Shown here piece by piece: positions 16,123-24,560 of a stretch of 64,000 nt of DNA. Source of the DNA: JAJDAH01 sp964487605 (GTDB taxonomy: Bacteria > Myxococcota_A > Polyangia > Polyangiales > Polyangiaceae); contig CAZARU010000015.1 in NCBI GenBank assembly GCA_964487605.1, positions 1 to 64,000 on the forward strand. Direction: 5' to 3'. Positions within the stretch are counted from its first letter, which is position 1; every line of letters begins with the position of its first letter. The translations under genes were made by a program, and so were the position numbers. The notes below the pieces were generated by a model. That model saw only the letters and a program-made list of their open reading frames with translations. It did no database searches and was not told the DNA's origin.

Positions 16123-16688
16123 GATGCCTCCTCTGTCCGCCCGAGCGCTTCATGCACCAGGCGCTCCAGTTCCTTCTCCCGAACGACGCGCGTCTTCACG
16201 GCCACGACACGCCCCTCGCGATCGACCACGACGAGCGTCGGCAGCTCCCTGACGCCGAACGACGTCGCGACGACGCCGCCAGCATCGTGGAGCGACGTGT
16301 ACGAGAGGTTGGCGGTCTTCGCGAAGTCGAGGGCGTTGCCCTGGTCGTCGTTCGTGTTCACGCCGATGACGACCACGCGAGACGAGCCGAACCGGCGAGC
16401 AACGCCGTCCAGAATCGGCGCCTGGGCGCGACAGGGGGCGCACCAGCTGGCCCAGAAGTCGACGAGAACGGCCTTGCCCCGCTGGTCCGAGAGCTTCATC
16501 CGGTTCCCGGGTTCACCGTTGTGGATTACCGGAAGGGCGAAGTCGGGCGCCGCGCCGCCCACGAGCGCGCTCTTGGCAGGCTTGGCGTAGGGGAGCACGA
16601 CGGCGCCGAAGAACGCCGCCACGCCGAGCACGAGCCCGGCGGTGACCCACGCCTGCCGTGGATCGTGTGCCTTCTGGCCTTTCTGCAT
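16119..16688 (-). CDS. TlpA/ResA-type membrane-anchored thioredoxin
   Basis: 189 residues. One N-terminal membrane anchor (about 14-32), then a thioredoxin fold facing the periplasm with the redox site WASWCAPCRAQ (Cys pair near 83 and 86) and cis-Pro in VRELPTLVVVD. The CAPC dipeptide and the APDFALP start of the domain are typical of TlpA/ResA proteins, which reduce apocytochrome c or copper-protein cysteines. That would suit a cell making multihaem cytochromes (39-41 kb), but the link is inference. It starts 21 nt after the histidine-kinase stop and overlaps DUF962. Confidence 0.88.
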   Translation of the reverse strand: MQKGQKAHDPRQAWVTAGLVLGVAAFFGAVVLPYAKPAKSALVGGAAPDFALPVIHNGEPGNRMKLSDQRGKAVLVDFWASWCAPCRAQAPILDGVARRFGSSRVVVIGVNTNDDQGNALDFAKTANLSYTSLHDAGGVVATSFGVRELPTLVVVDREGRVVAVKTRVVREKELERLVHEALGRTEEAS

Positions 16689-16709
16689 GGGGTGCGGTGC
16701 CGGGCGTCG

Positions 16710-18314
16710 TCAGGCTTCGTTCCGTGATCCGGAGCCGGCGTTTCGTCCGGACCTGGGTTTACCCGACGAAGGGGGCGCCCGCCAGTCGCCCGCGTCCCTT
16801 CCGACGGCGTCGAGGTCGGGCAACCGCACGCGCATGGTCGCCCCGCTGCCCTCTCCGGCGACCGCGGTGATCGTTCCGCCATGCTCGACGATGATCTTCT
16901 TCACGATGGCCAGGCCGAGGCCGGTGCCGTAGGACTTCGTGGTCACGTAAGGGTCGAAGATCGCACCCCGCAGGTCCTCCGGAATGCCTGGACCATCGTC
17001 CACGACGTCGAGCACGACGGCGTCGGCCTCGCGGTACAGGTGCACCACGACGGAGCCTCGCTCCCGATGGGCACCGCCGATGGCCTGGGCGGAGTTCCTG
17101 ACCAGATTCGAAAGCACCCGGCGAAACATCTGTCGGTCCACGTTCGCGTTGGCCGGCTCGGCGTCGATCCGGATCTCGAGGTCCACCTCCACGCCCTCGC
17201 TGGCGGCGAGCCTCAGATGCGGCTCCTGATCCCTGACCAGCTCCGCGACGTCGGTGGGCTCGAGCTCTGCGCGCGGCAGCCTCGCGAAGTCCGAAAACTC
17301 GGTGACGAGCCGGCGCAGAGTCCCGACCTCGTCCTCCACGACCTCGAGCGTGGTGTCCACGAGGCTCTTGTACGCGGGGTCGCCGCCCTCGTATCGCCGG
17401 TGCAGTTCCTGCACGGCGAGCTGGATCGGCGTGAGCGGGTTCTTGATCTCGTGGGCGAGACGCCGTGCCATCTCCTGCCACGCGCCGATGCGCTGGAGGT
17501 ACTCGATGCGCGCCCGCGTGGACTCCACCTCGCCGAGCATTCGGTTGAACGCTCGCGAAAGATCGGCAATCTCGTCCTCCCCGGTCTCCGGCACGCGCAC
17601 CGAGAGATCACCGGCACCCACGGTCTTGGTGGCCTCGGCGAGGCGACCGAGGCGCGACGACACGCCCCGCGCCAGGAAGGCACCCACGCCGATCGCGGCG
17701 AGCACCGTGATGCCGAGCAGGAGCGCGAACGCGTTGAGGTAAGCGTCTTCCACGCTCCGCTTCTGGACACGCTTGTACGTGTCGATGAAGTGGCTCATCT
17801 CCTCCAGCTCGGTGAATCGCGCCTTGTCCGTCGCGAAGACCGCGACGATGCGCTCGCCCTCCTCGTCGGCGTCGTCTGCGCCGGAGAGCGACTTCATGAC
17901 CTCGAGCTGGTGCTCGCGCTCGGGATCGAGGGGCGCGGCGCGCCGCCGCGAACACAGCTCGTTACCGTCGGAGTCCAGCACCGACAGCGAGACGAGAGAC
18001 GCCTGCTCCTCGAAGGCCGCCTGGAGTTCCTTCCGGCACGCCGCTGCATCACGACCCTTCGCGGCGACGCGCAGCGCTTCACGCATCGCGATGGTGGCGG
18101 CCATCGATCGCATGTTGCTCTTCACGGCGCGAGCCAGCTCCTGGTAGACGCCCAGGGACTGATCCAGACGCGCCCCGAGCTCGGGCACGAAGAACCGCTC
18201 CGAGCTCTTGTGGATCGCGTCGCGCGCCATGAGCACCGCGACGATGAGCGGTATCAGCGCCGTGAGGACGATGGCGAGCGCGAGACGCCGCCGGATCCGT
18301 CCCGACACAGCCAT
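16710..18314 (-). CDS. NtrY-like sensor histidine kinase
   Basis: 534-residue inner-membrane kinase. TM1 about 10-31, an extracytoplasmic sensor region of about 160 residues, TM2 about 192-214, HAMP (about 215-268), HisKA with phosphoacceptor His near 288 (RRLAHEIKNPLTPIQLA), and HATPase_c with N box NLVRNSAQAI, G1 DDGPGIP and G2 GTGLGLAIVKKI. The ENPLTPIQL-type H box is characteristic of NtrY-related kinases that work with sigma54 activators; no cognate regulator is adjacent. Start at ATG 18314, with GAAGGAAG upstream; GTG 18341 is possible. The open frame to 18539 overlaps the upstream gene and is not supported. It lies between an unknown gene and tlpA in one operon. Confidence 0.92.
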   Translation of the reverse strand: MAVSGRIRRRLALAIVLTALIPLIVAVLMARDAIHKSSERFFVPELGARLDQSLGVYQELARAVKSNMRSMAATIAMREALRVAAKGRDAAACRKELQAAFEEQASLVSLSVLDSDGNELCSRRRAAPLDPEREHQLEVMKSLSGADDADEEGERIVAVFATDKARFTELEEMSHFIDTYKRVQKRSVEDAYLNAFALLLGITVLAAIGVGAFLARGVSSRLGRLAEATKTVGAGDLSVRVPETGEDEIADLSRAFNRMLGEVESTRARIEYLQRIGAWQEMARRLAHEIKNPLTPIQLAVQELHRRYEGGDPAYKSLVDTTLEVVEDEVGTLRRLVTEFSDFARLPRAELEPTDVAELVRDQEPHLRLAASEGVEVDLEIRIDAEPANANVDRQMFRRVLSNLVRNSAQAIGGAHRERGSVVVHLYREADAVVLDVVDDGPGIPEDLRGAIFDPYVTTKSYGTGLGLAIVKKIIVEHGGTITAVAGEGSGATMRVRLPDLDAVGRDAGDWRAPPSSGKPRSGRNAGSGSRNEA

Positions 18315-18349
18315 CACACGACCATCTTCCTTCGTCACGACGGGAGCTC

Positions 18350-19348
18350 TCACGACGGTCCGCGCGCGCGGCCGAGCCAGCGCAGCAGCTCCATCGGGTC
18401 GAAGCCGAGCACTTCGACGAGATCCCGGTCGCCGAGGGCCGTCTTCCGGACGCGGTCGAAGGCCGGCCCGAGCGGACCATGACGAGAGAGCAGCGAGGCG
18501 CCGCCCATTCGATCCGCGAGGTCCTTGAGGGTGCTCCACGCGACGCGACCCAGGTCCACGCCCAGAGGTATGGCGGCTGCCGGCGACAGCGGTGACAGGA
18601 CGACGTCACGCGCCGCGACGGCTGCAGCCCACGCACCAGGCGCCGGATCGCTCGCGAGGCGCTGAAACGTCGCGACCTCTCCGAAGCAGCCGAGGGAGAG
18701 CGGGCCAACCCGCTCCTCGATGGCCCGTGCGAGATGCCGGTAATCCCGTGACCAGTCGCCCGAGACCAAACCCATCTCACCTCGCAGGTCGGCGGGGCCG
18801 ACCACTCTGTCGAAGCCGGGCCCCATCCGCCGTACCGCAGCGCAGGTGTGGACCGCGCCTTCGCGGAAGACCCCGATGGCCAGCACTCGCCCGTCGGGAC
18901 AGATCAGGTCGAGCGCGCGTTCGGCGACGCCGACGGATGGAATCGGCCAGGCCGCCGGGCGCCACGGCCAGACGTCGAGCATCCCGTCGGCCCCGAGCTC
19001 GCGAACGAGCGCCGCGAGCAGCAGCATCTGGTCGAGCCAGGCGTCCTCGCGACGGAGCCGCTCCGCGAAGCGCTCGAGGAGCTCTTCGAGAGCGTCCACG
19101 TGCAGCCGCGCAGCCCAGGAAGCGCCGAAGCGGTGGGCGAGGCGATCCAGGGCGACGGGCCAGTCGGTGTCCGTCGGGTCGAGCCGCCCCGTCACGGTGC
19201 TGACCAGCTTCAGCACGCGTCCGCCATCGACCAGCGCGACGACCCCCCCGCGTCCGTCCCGCGGCGACGGAGCGCGGGGCACGACCTCCGAGAGGCGGAC
19301 CCAGTCCGCCGTCGTGAAACCCTCGATTGCGACGTCCTTCGTCAGCAC
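18350..19348 (-). CDS. Conserved protein of unknown function
   Basis: 332 residues, soluble, no signal peptide or recognised motif. It is Leu/Arg/Asp-rich with mixed alpha-beta character (LALVDGGRVLKLVS-like N-terminal strand region, DVWPWRPAAWPIPSVG, and PAAAIPLGVDLGRVAW). It heads the operon with the histidine kinase (35 nt downstream), TlpA and DUF962 genes, which suggests a role with that sensor, though nothing shows it. Start: GTG 19348 with TAGCTT exactly 9 nt upstream and no SD. Confidence 0.7.
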   Translation of the reverse strand: MLTKDVAIEGFTTADWVRLSEVVPRAPSPRDGRGGVVALVDGGRVLKLVSTVTGRLDPTDTDWPVALDRLAHRFGASWAARLHVDALEELLERFAERLRREDAWLDQMLLLAALVRELGADGMLDVWPWRPAAWPIPSVGVAERALDLICPDGRVLAIGVFREGAVHTCAAVRRMGPGFDRVVGPADLRGEMGLVSGDWSRDYRHLARAIEERVGPLSLGCFGEVATFQRLASDPAPGAWAAAVAARDVVLSPLSPAAAIPLGVDLGRVAWSTLKDLADRMGGASLLSRHGPLGPAFDRVRKTALGDRDLVEVLGFDPMELLRWLGRARGPS

Positions 19349-19357
19349 CGCGCCGCG

Positions 19358-19363
19358 AAGCTA
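19358..19363 (-). promoter_or_regulatory. -10 element TAGCTT, N9 before GTG 19348
   Basis: Minus-strand TAGCTT nine nt before the start codon, no SD sequence. Predicted leader about 3 nt. Confidence 0.5.
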
Positions 19364-19416
19364 CCACGCGCGCGGCCCGTGCGGAGGCCCGGGTGGAGCG
19401 CACGCGCCGCGGAGGG

Positions 19417-19422
19417 TATCGT
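19417..19422 (+). promoter_or_regulatory. -10 element TATCGT upstream of 19434
   Basis: TATCGT lies 11 nt before ATG 19434 and would start transcription near 19429. This disfavours the alternative GTG at 19425. Confidence 0.4.
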
Positions 19423-19433
19423 GCGTGATCCAG

Positions 19434-20663
19434 ATGCAGTCCGTATCCCGGGATCGGCCGATGCTGATCTTCGTCAGCGACATCCACTTGACGGACACGT
19501 TGCACGGCGGCGCCATCCCCAAGCACGAAATCTTCGAGCGGTTCTGGACGCGGATCCAGGCTGCCCGCGGTCATCGCCCCGCCCACCTCTGCTTCGTCGG
19601 CGACCTGTTCGATCTGGTCCGCTCGGCGTCGTGGTTCGAGGGAACGTCACGGCCCTACCACGAAGCCACGCGCTCGGTGACGGACGTCGTCGAGCGCGTC
19701 GTCTCGGGAACCCTCGCCCGCGAGGCGCCGTTCTTCGAAGCGATCCGGCGGCGCGTGGAGGGTGGCGAGCTCACCGTGCACTACGCCCTGGGAAACCACG
19801 ATCGCCTGCTGGCGAAGGCCCCCCGCGCTCGACGCGAGGTCTGGCGTGCGCTGACCGGCCAGGACCGCGACGTGGTCTTCCCCGCCGAGCTCGAGTTCCC
19901 CGAGCACGGCGTGCTCGCCTACCACGGTCACCTGGGCGATCCGATCAACGCGAGCCCGGATGGCGAGGCGACGGTGGGAGACGCCATCGGGTCCGAGCTC
20001 ATCACGCGCTTCCCGCTCGCCATACGCGAGCTCGTCGGCGAGACACCCGCGGACCTCGACGACATCGACGACGTGCGCCCCGTGTACGCGGTGCCGGCAT
20101 GGGTACGAGAGCTCGGGATTCGGCGCCGCGAGCTGTTGACCCCCATCGCGAAGGGCTGGTCGGCGCTCGTCGAGGACTTCCTCTCGAACCCCTTCGTTCG
20201 GCAGTGGATGCGTCGCCAGCACCGGACGCTGGGCCTCGACACGGGCAAGAAGCTCCGGCTTCTGCTCGAACTCTCCACGGGGCGTCTCATGGCGCACACG
20301 CACGACCAGCGGCTCACCAAGATCTACAAGGTGATGCAGCAAGCGTTCGACGGACGCATGGCCGCCGCTGCCGGAATGGAGCTGAGCCGACGACCCGGCG
20401 GGCTGCGCTACGTCGTGAACGGCCACTCTCATTTCGCGTCCATGGTCCCGCTGGGAAGCATCGGGGGGCGATCGGCCGTCTACTTCAACACGGGCACCTG
20501 GCGCACGCTGCACCAGATCGGCCACGACCTCGGCGGTCGGCCCAGCTTCCTGCCCTACGACGCCATGAGCTACCTGGTGTTCTTCCCCGACGGCGACCCC
20601 ATGGGCCGCGACTACGAGTGGTGGACCGGCGCGATGATCGCGACTCGGCACAGCAGGAGTTGA
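19434..20663 (+). CDS. Calcineurin-like metallophosphoesterase
   Basis: 409 residues. Metal-binding motifs in order: SDIHLTD (about 16-22), GDLFDLV, GNHDRLL, a GHLGD block, and GHSHFAS near the C terminus, i.e. a complete dinuclear-metal phosphoesterase site. The length and the large insert between GNHD and the GHSH motif distinguish it from LpxH (about 240 residues). No signal peptide, so cytoplasmic. The start at ATG 19434 follows TATCGT; ATG 19461 (MLIFVSDIHL) is a shorter alternative. Substrate unknown. Its TGA begins a perfect hairpin that overlaps the next promoter. Confidence 0.85.
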   Translation: MQSVSRDRPMLIFVSDIHLTDTLHGGAIPKHEIFERFWTRIQAARGHRPAHLCFVGDLFDLVRSASWFEGTSRPYHEATRSVTDVVERVVSGTLAREAPFFEAIRRRVEGGELTVHYALGNHDRLLAKAPRARREVWRALTGQDRDVVFPAELEFPEHGVLAYHGHLGDPINASPDGEATVGDAIGSELITRFPLAIRELVGETPADLDDIDDVRPVYAVPAWVRELGIRRRELLTPIAKGWSALVEDFLSNPFVRQWMRRQHRTLGLDTGKKLRLLLELSTGRLMAHTHDQRLTKIYKVMQQAFDGRMAAAAGMELSRRPGGLRYVVNGHSHFASMVPLGSIGGRSAVYFNTGTWRTLHQIGHDLGGRPSFLPYDAMSYLVFFPDGDPMGRDYEWWTGAMIATRHSRS

Positions 20664-20689
20664 GGGCGCGATCGCCCTCACGGTAAGGT
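20661..20689 (+). promoter_or_regulatory. Hairpin plus -35/-10 of the M18 peptidase gene
   Basis: TGAGGGCG-CGAT-CGCCCTCA (20661-20680) is a perfect 8-bp stem beginning at the stop codon of the previous gene. The same stretch forms the spacer between TTGAGG (20660-20665) and TAAGGT (20684-20689). TAAGGT is 6 nt before GTG 20696, so the mRNA should be leaderless. The hairpin has no T run and could be an operator or a weak terminator. Confidence 0.45.
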
Positions 20690-20695
20690 CGTGGC

Positions 20696-22003
20696 GTGCC
20701 TCTTGCCCCCGAAGCCACGCTCGACCTCATGCGCTTCCTGGACGCGTCACCGACGCCCTACCACGCCGTCGCGGAGGCGACCCGCAGGCTGGAGGCGGCA
20801 GGCTTCTCGTGCCTCGACGAGCGTGAGCCCTGGGCGCTCGCCCCGGGAGACCGCCGGTACCTGGTCAAGAGCGGTGGTTCGCTGCTCGCGCTGATCGCCG
20901 GGAGCGAGCCGCCCGAACGCGCGGGATTCATCGCCATCGGCGCTCACACGGATTCGCCGAACTTCCGCGTGAAGCCGAAACCCGACGTGAAGGCGTCGGG
21001 GTACCGCCAGATCGGCGTCGAGGTCTACGGCGGGGTCCTCCTCTACACGTGGCTGGATCGCGATCTGTCCATCGCCGGGCGCGTGAGCCTCGCCACCGGC
21101 GAGACGCGGCTCGTGGACCTCGCGCGCCCCGTCGCTCGAATGCCGAGCCTCGCAATCCACCTGCAGAGGACCGTGAACACCGACGGCCTGATCCTGAACC
21201 CGCAGAAGCACACGCTCCCGGTGCTGGCGCTCCTCGAGGGCGAGGGCGCCCACGCGCTCGGCCCCCTCGTGGCCAGCCATCTCGACGTGGACGAAAACGC
21301 CATCGTCGGCTTCGACCTCTGCGTGTACGACGTGCAGAAGTCGGCACTGGCCGGCGCCAACGGCGAGCTCCTCGCGTCGGCGCGCCTGGACAACCTGGCG
21401 TCGTGCCACGCGGCGCTCACCGCGCTCGTGGGCTCGGGCGAACCGGGTCCGGCGACGCGGATCGTCGCGCTGTGGGACCACGAAGAGGTCGGAAGCCAGA
21501 GTGACTCCGGGGCGAAGTCCCGCTTCGTCGCCGGGTCGCTCGCCCGGGTGGCGCGTGCGCTCGGCGGGGGCAGCGACGCCGTGGACCGCGCTTTCGCCCG
21601 CTCGCTGCTCGTGTCCGCGGACATGGCCCACGCGGTGCACCCGAGTCACTCCGACAAGCACGATGGCCGCCACGAGCCTGCCCTCGGCAAGGGCCCGGTC
21701 GTGAAGGTGAACGCGAACCAGTCCTACGCGACCGACGGGCCGGCAACCGCAGTCTTCGAGCGAGCGTGCCGCGAAGAGGGATTCGCCGCCCAGCGCTTCG
21801 TCAGCCGCAACGACCTGCCGTGCGGCAGCACCATCGGCCCGATCTCCGCCGCCCTGATGGGCGTGCGCACGATCGACGTGGGCAACCCGATGCTCGGCAT
21901 GCACTCCTGTCGAGAGACGGCGGGTACCGCGGACGTGCCCAGGATGATCGCCGTGCTCGGCCGTCTACTCGGCGGCGCGGAGCTGCCGGCGCCATGGGCG
22001 TAG
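20696..22003 (+). CDS. M18-family aminopeptidase (aspartyl/general aminopeptidase)
   Basis: 435-residue cytoplasmic metallo-aminopeptidase that removes N-terminal residues, usually as a dodecameric shell. M18 metal ligands and catalytic residues are visible: GAHTDSPN (about 82-89), SARLDNLASC, DHEEVGSQS (about 262-270), and NPMLGMHSCRE near the C terminus. Length fits (430-450). Start at GTG 20696, exactly 6 nt after a TAAGGT element and without SD. The downstream neighbour is convergent. Confidence 0.93.
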   Translation: MPLAPEATLDLMRFLDASPTPYHAVAEATRRLEAAGFSCLDEREPWALAPGDRRYLVKSGGSLLALIAGSEPPERAGFIAIGAHTDSPNFRVKPKPDVKASGYRQIGVEVYGGVLLYTWLDRDLSIAGRVSLATGETRLVDLARPVARMPSLAIHLQRTVNTDGLILNPQKHTLPVLALLEGEGAHALGPLVASHLDVDENAIVGFDLCVYDVQKSALAGANGELLASARLDNLASCHAALTALVGSGEPGPATRIVALWDHEEVGSQSDSGAKSRFVAGSLARVARALGGGSDAVDRAFARSLLVSADMAHAVHPSHSDKHDGRHEPALGKGPVVKVNANQSYATDGPATAVFERACREEGFAAQRFVSRNDLPCGSTIGPISAALMGVRTIDVGNPMLGMHSCRETAGTADVPRMIAVLGRLLGGAELPAPWA

Positions 22004-22020
22004 CGCCCGTCGCGGCGCCG

Positions 22021-23049
22021 TCACCGCGCGGCCCAAAGGGAGACTCTCCCGTCGCGGTCGATGGCCGCGAGAGACGCGCCCACCTCGTCGAGCGCGACGT
22101 CCTCCACCTGACCGCGCGTATCGAGGGCAAATCGCTTGGGGCCGGCGATCTCCGCGAGCTCGAGCCCGTCGGACCCGCCGCGAACGAGCCACTGGCCGTC
22201 GCGAGTGAAGAGCAGGCGCTTCACCCAGTCGCCGTTCTTCATCTTCGCGACCGCCGAAGGCTCGCCGGTCACGGACCACACGGTCGTGAACGCGAGCTCC
22301 CCCTCCTCCGCGAGGAGCCTCCCATCCGCGCTCCACGCCAGGGAGTCACTCTCGTTGGCGTGGCGAACGAGGCGATGCGGCTCCGCCGGACGCGAGGTGT
22401 CCCACCACCACACCGAGCCCTGAATCCACGCGACGGCGACGCGTGAACCGTCGGCGGTGAGCGCGACGCTCTTGGCGTCGATGGGAGGCCCCGGGACGGG
22501 GATCTCGACGTGAGGTGCGCCCGTCAGGGAGTAGATGCGGAGCACGCCGTCCCAGTGCGCCATGGCGACTCGCGGCCACGCGAAAGCGACCGCGGTGCCA
22601 CGGGTGGAGTGGATCTCCGGGGCCTGCAGGCGCATGCGCTTCCTGGGGTGGTAGATCTCCAGCTTCGACTCGCAGGCGACCACCAGGACGCCGTCGTGGA
22701 AACCCAGCCCGCCGCGGAGCAGGTCGGCGCAGCCGTGGACCTCGCCGGCGGGCTTTCCGTTCTCGAGCTCGTAGAAGCGGACGGGGGAGCCGCTCGCCGC
22801 CGCCACGAGCCCCACGGATCGACTGACGGCGACGGCGCGACCGAAGCCCCCCGCCAGGGCTTCGAACCGCTTCTCGAGTCGGTCCGCGTTCTGGGCACCG
22901 ATGGCCGCGGGCAAGGGCCGCGCGCGTGGGGACGCCGCACCTGCGCGCGACTGCGCCATCGCCTGCGGGGAGCCTGCGGCGCACGCCAGCCAGAGCGGTG
23001 CGACCAGGCACGCGACACGACACAGCGCCAGGACTCGCACGGCGTTCAT
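22021..23049 (-). CDS. Exported WD40-like beta-propeller protein
   Basis: 342 residues with an N-terminal signal sequence ending around LWLACAAG (possible but atypical lipobox), then a single propeller-like domain with recurring blocks such as VALTADGSRVAVAW, LAWSADGRLLAEEG, LLFTRDGQWLVRGG and LAAIDRDGRVSLW. No catalytic motif, so probably a binding or scaffold protein in the periplasm. Start is uncertain: ATG 23049 overlaps a TAGCAT element, and GTG 23040 (VRVLALCRV) lies 7 nt after it, matching the leaderless pattern seen elsewhere here. Confidence 0.75.
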   Translation of the reverse strand: MNAVRVLALCRVACLVAPLWLACAAGSPQAMAQSRAGAASPRARPLPAAIGAQNADRLEKRFEALAGGFGRAVAVSRSVGLVAAASGSPVRFYELENGKPAGEVHGCADLLRGGLGFHDGVLVVACESKLEIYHPRKRMRLQAPEIHSTRGTAVAFAWPRVAMAHWDGVLRIYSLTGAPHVEIPVPGPPIDAKSVALTADGSRVAVAWIQGSVWWWDTSRPAEPHRLVRHANESDSLAWSADGRLLAEEGELAFTTVWSVTGEPSAVAKMKNGDWVKRLLFTRDGQWLVRGGSDGLELAEIAGPKRFALDTRGQVEDVALDEVGASLAAIDRDGRVSLWAAR

Positions 23050-23053
23050 GCTA
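23048..23053 (-). promoter_or_regulatory. -10 element TAGCAT overlapping ATG 23049, N7 before in-frame GTG 23040
   Basis: Minus-strand TAGCAT covers the first ATG, so transcription would begin near 23041, and the in-frame GTG 23040 is the likely start. Confidence 0.4.
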
Positions 23054-23083
23054 GCGGTGACCGAGGCTGGCGTGCAACGGCGG

Positions 23084-24412
23084 TCACCCGACGCGAAACA
23101 TCGCGACGACGGCGATCACCGTGAAGCCGAGCGCGACGCACAGGACGGCGATCCCCACAGCCAGCAGCGTCCCGCCCTGGGCGGGCTTCGAGCGCTCCTC
23201 GCTAGACTCCTCCGCGCTCATGCGCTCCAGGTGCGCGGCGATCTGCGCGGCGGAACTGCGGGCGGTGTGCCACAGGCCCAGACCGACGAGCCCGGCCGCC
23301 GCCGCGCAGAAGATCACGGCGAGCCAGCGCGCACGGGAGCGCCGCGCCTGATCCAGGGCGTGGGCGGCGACCAGTCCGTCGAGCAGCAGCCGGTCGCGCG
23401 GCGCGAACGTCCGTGGCGGCTCGCCGGAGACGTCGCCAAAGAGGGGCCAACCGATGAGCGCCATGGACGCCATGTCGTGCTCCGAGGACACGACCGCCCA
23501 GACGGGCGGCTTCATCGGATCGGGGAGCGGATACGTCGCGACGGCGCCGCCGCGGCCGTCGGGCGTGAGCGCCAGCCGACCCCCGCCGAGACGGCCCGAC
23601 TCCGTCACCAGCGCGAGCCACGCGACATCCCGCTCGATGGGCGAGACCACTCGCAGCTCGCGAGCGGTGATCCGGGCGTCGATCGCGCCCGGTACGATGG
23701 GCAACGCGCCCTCGAGCCGCCCTTCGCGCCCGTCGACGGTACGGGCTGTGGCCGTGAACGGCGCGGCGTGGTTGAGCGGCGTGACGTCCACGCGGGCCCG
23801 CCCGCCGGCGTCCGTCACGAGTGGCGCCTTCGCGTGGACGGTGCACGCCTCCACCGAGAGCTCGACGCTCGCGCCCTCGATGGGTCCACGCTCGTCGCGC
23901 ACGTCGAGGACCAGCGCGTCGCGGAACGGAACGGCGAGCGCACCCCGCGCCGGGGCCAGGCGAACCCTGAGCGCGGTGGGCGCGTTCCCCTCGAGCCAGC
24001 CCCCGCGGCGCTCCACTCCCTCTCGCCACGCGGCCACGTCCAGGCTCACCTCACCTTCGGCGAGCGGTCGTGAGCGCCCCGCTTCGCCAACGCGCACCGA
24101 CAGAGGGCCGCGTACCGGTGCGGCGAAGCGCAGATCGGCGAGCGCCTCGCCGCCCTCCGGGTCGCCGGCCCACCGCGCGGTGCGCCCGTCGGTCGTCGTC
24201 GCCTCCACCGTCAGCTCGCGAACCGAGGCGACGTCCTCCACCTGACCGATGCGCTCCATGGGAAGCACCCGCCACACCAGGTGCGTCTGTCCTTCGGTCG
24301 GGCCGCCCAGGACGCGGGCGCCCACGAACGGCCGCGGCGCCCCCACGACGAAGACCGTGAACGCGACGAAGAGGACCGTCGCGAGCGGGAGCGCGTAGAT
24401 GAACTTCCTCAC
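23084..24412 (-). CDS. Membrane protein with Ig-like extracytoplasmic domains, function unknown
   Basis: 442 residues. N-terminal membrane segment (about 5-24), a long beta-rich extracytoplasmic region (about 30-340) with carboxypeptidase-regulatory or Ig-like patterns (DARDERGPIEGASVELSV-type, VTDAGGRARVDVTP), then two C-terminal membrane segments (about 355-375 and 415-438) bracketing a short Glu/Ser-rich loop. No enzymatic motif. Start at GTG 24412, 9 nt after TAAGCT on the minus strand, without SD. The following gene on the strand (WD40-like) starts 34 nt later and the two may be functionally related envelope proteins; that is inference. Confidence 0.7.
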   Translation of the reverse strand: MRKFIYALPLATVLFVAFTVFVVGAPRPFVGARVLGGPTEGQTHLVWRVLPMERIGQVEDVASVRELTVEATTTDGRTARWAGDPEGGEALADLRFAAPVRGPLSVRVGEAGRSRPLAEGEVSLDVAAWREGVERRGGWLEGNAPTALRVRLAPARGALAVPFRDALVLDVRDERGPIEGASVELSVEACTVHAKAPLVTDAGGRARVDVTPLNHAAPFTATARTVDGREGRLEGALPIVPGAIDARITARELRVVSPIERDVAWLALVTESGRLGGGRLALTPDGRGGAVATYPLPDPMKPPVWAVVSSEHDMASMALIGWPLFGDVSGEPPRTFAPRDRLLLDGLVAAHALDQARRSRARWLAVIFCAAAAGLVGLGLWHTARSSAAQIAAHLERMSAEESSEERSKPAQGGTLLAVGIAVLCVALGFTVIAVVAMFRVG

Positions 24413-24421
24413 CTGCGGGCG

Positions 24422-24427
24422 AGCTTA
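24422..24427 (-). promoter_or_regulatory. -10 element TAAGCT, N9 before GTG 24412
   Basis: Minus-strand TAAGCT nine nt before the start codon, no SD sequence. Confidence 0.5.
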
Positions 24428-24560
24428 CTCGGGCCGACGGCCCACGCTCCGTCCGCACCGCCCAGCGGGCGGCGATGGCGACGGCAGGGCTGGCCGACCG
24501 GCGCGATCCCCGGTACGAATGGCCCCCTCGGACACTCCGAGCCCCCGCCCGTCGACCCAC

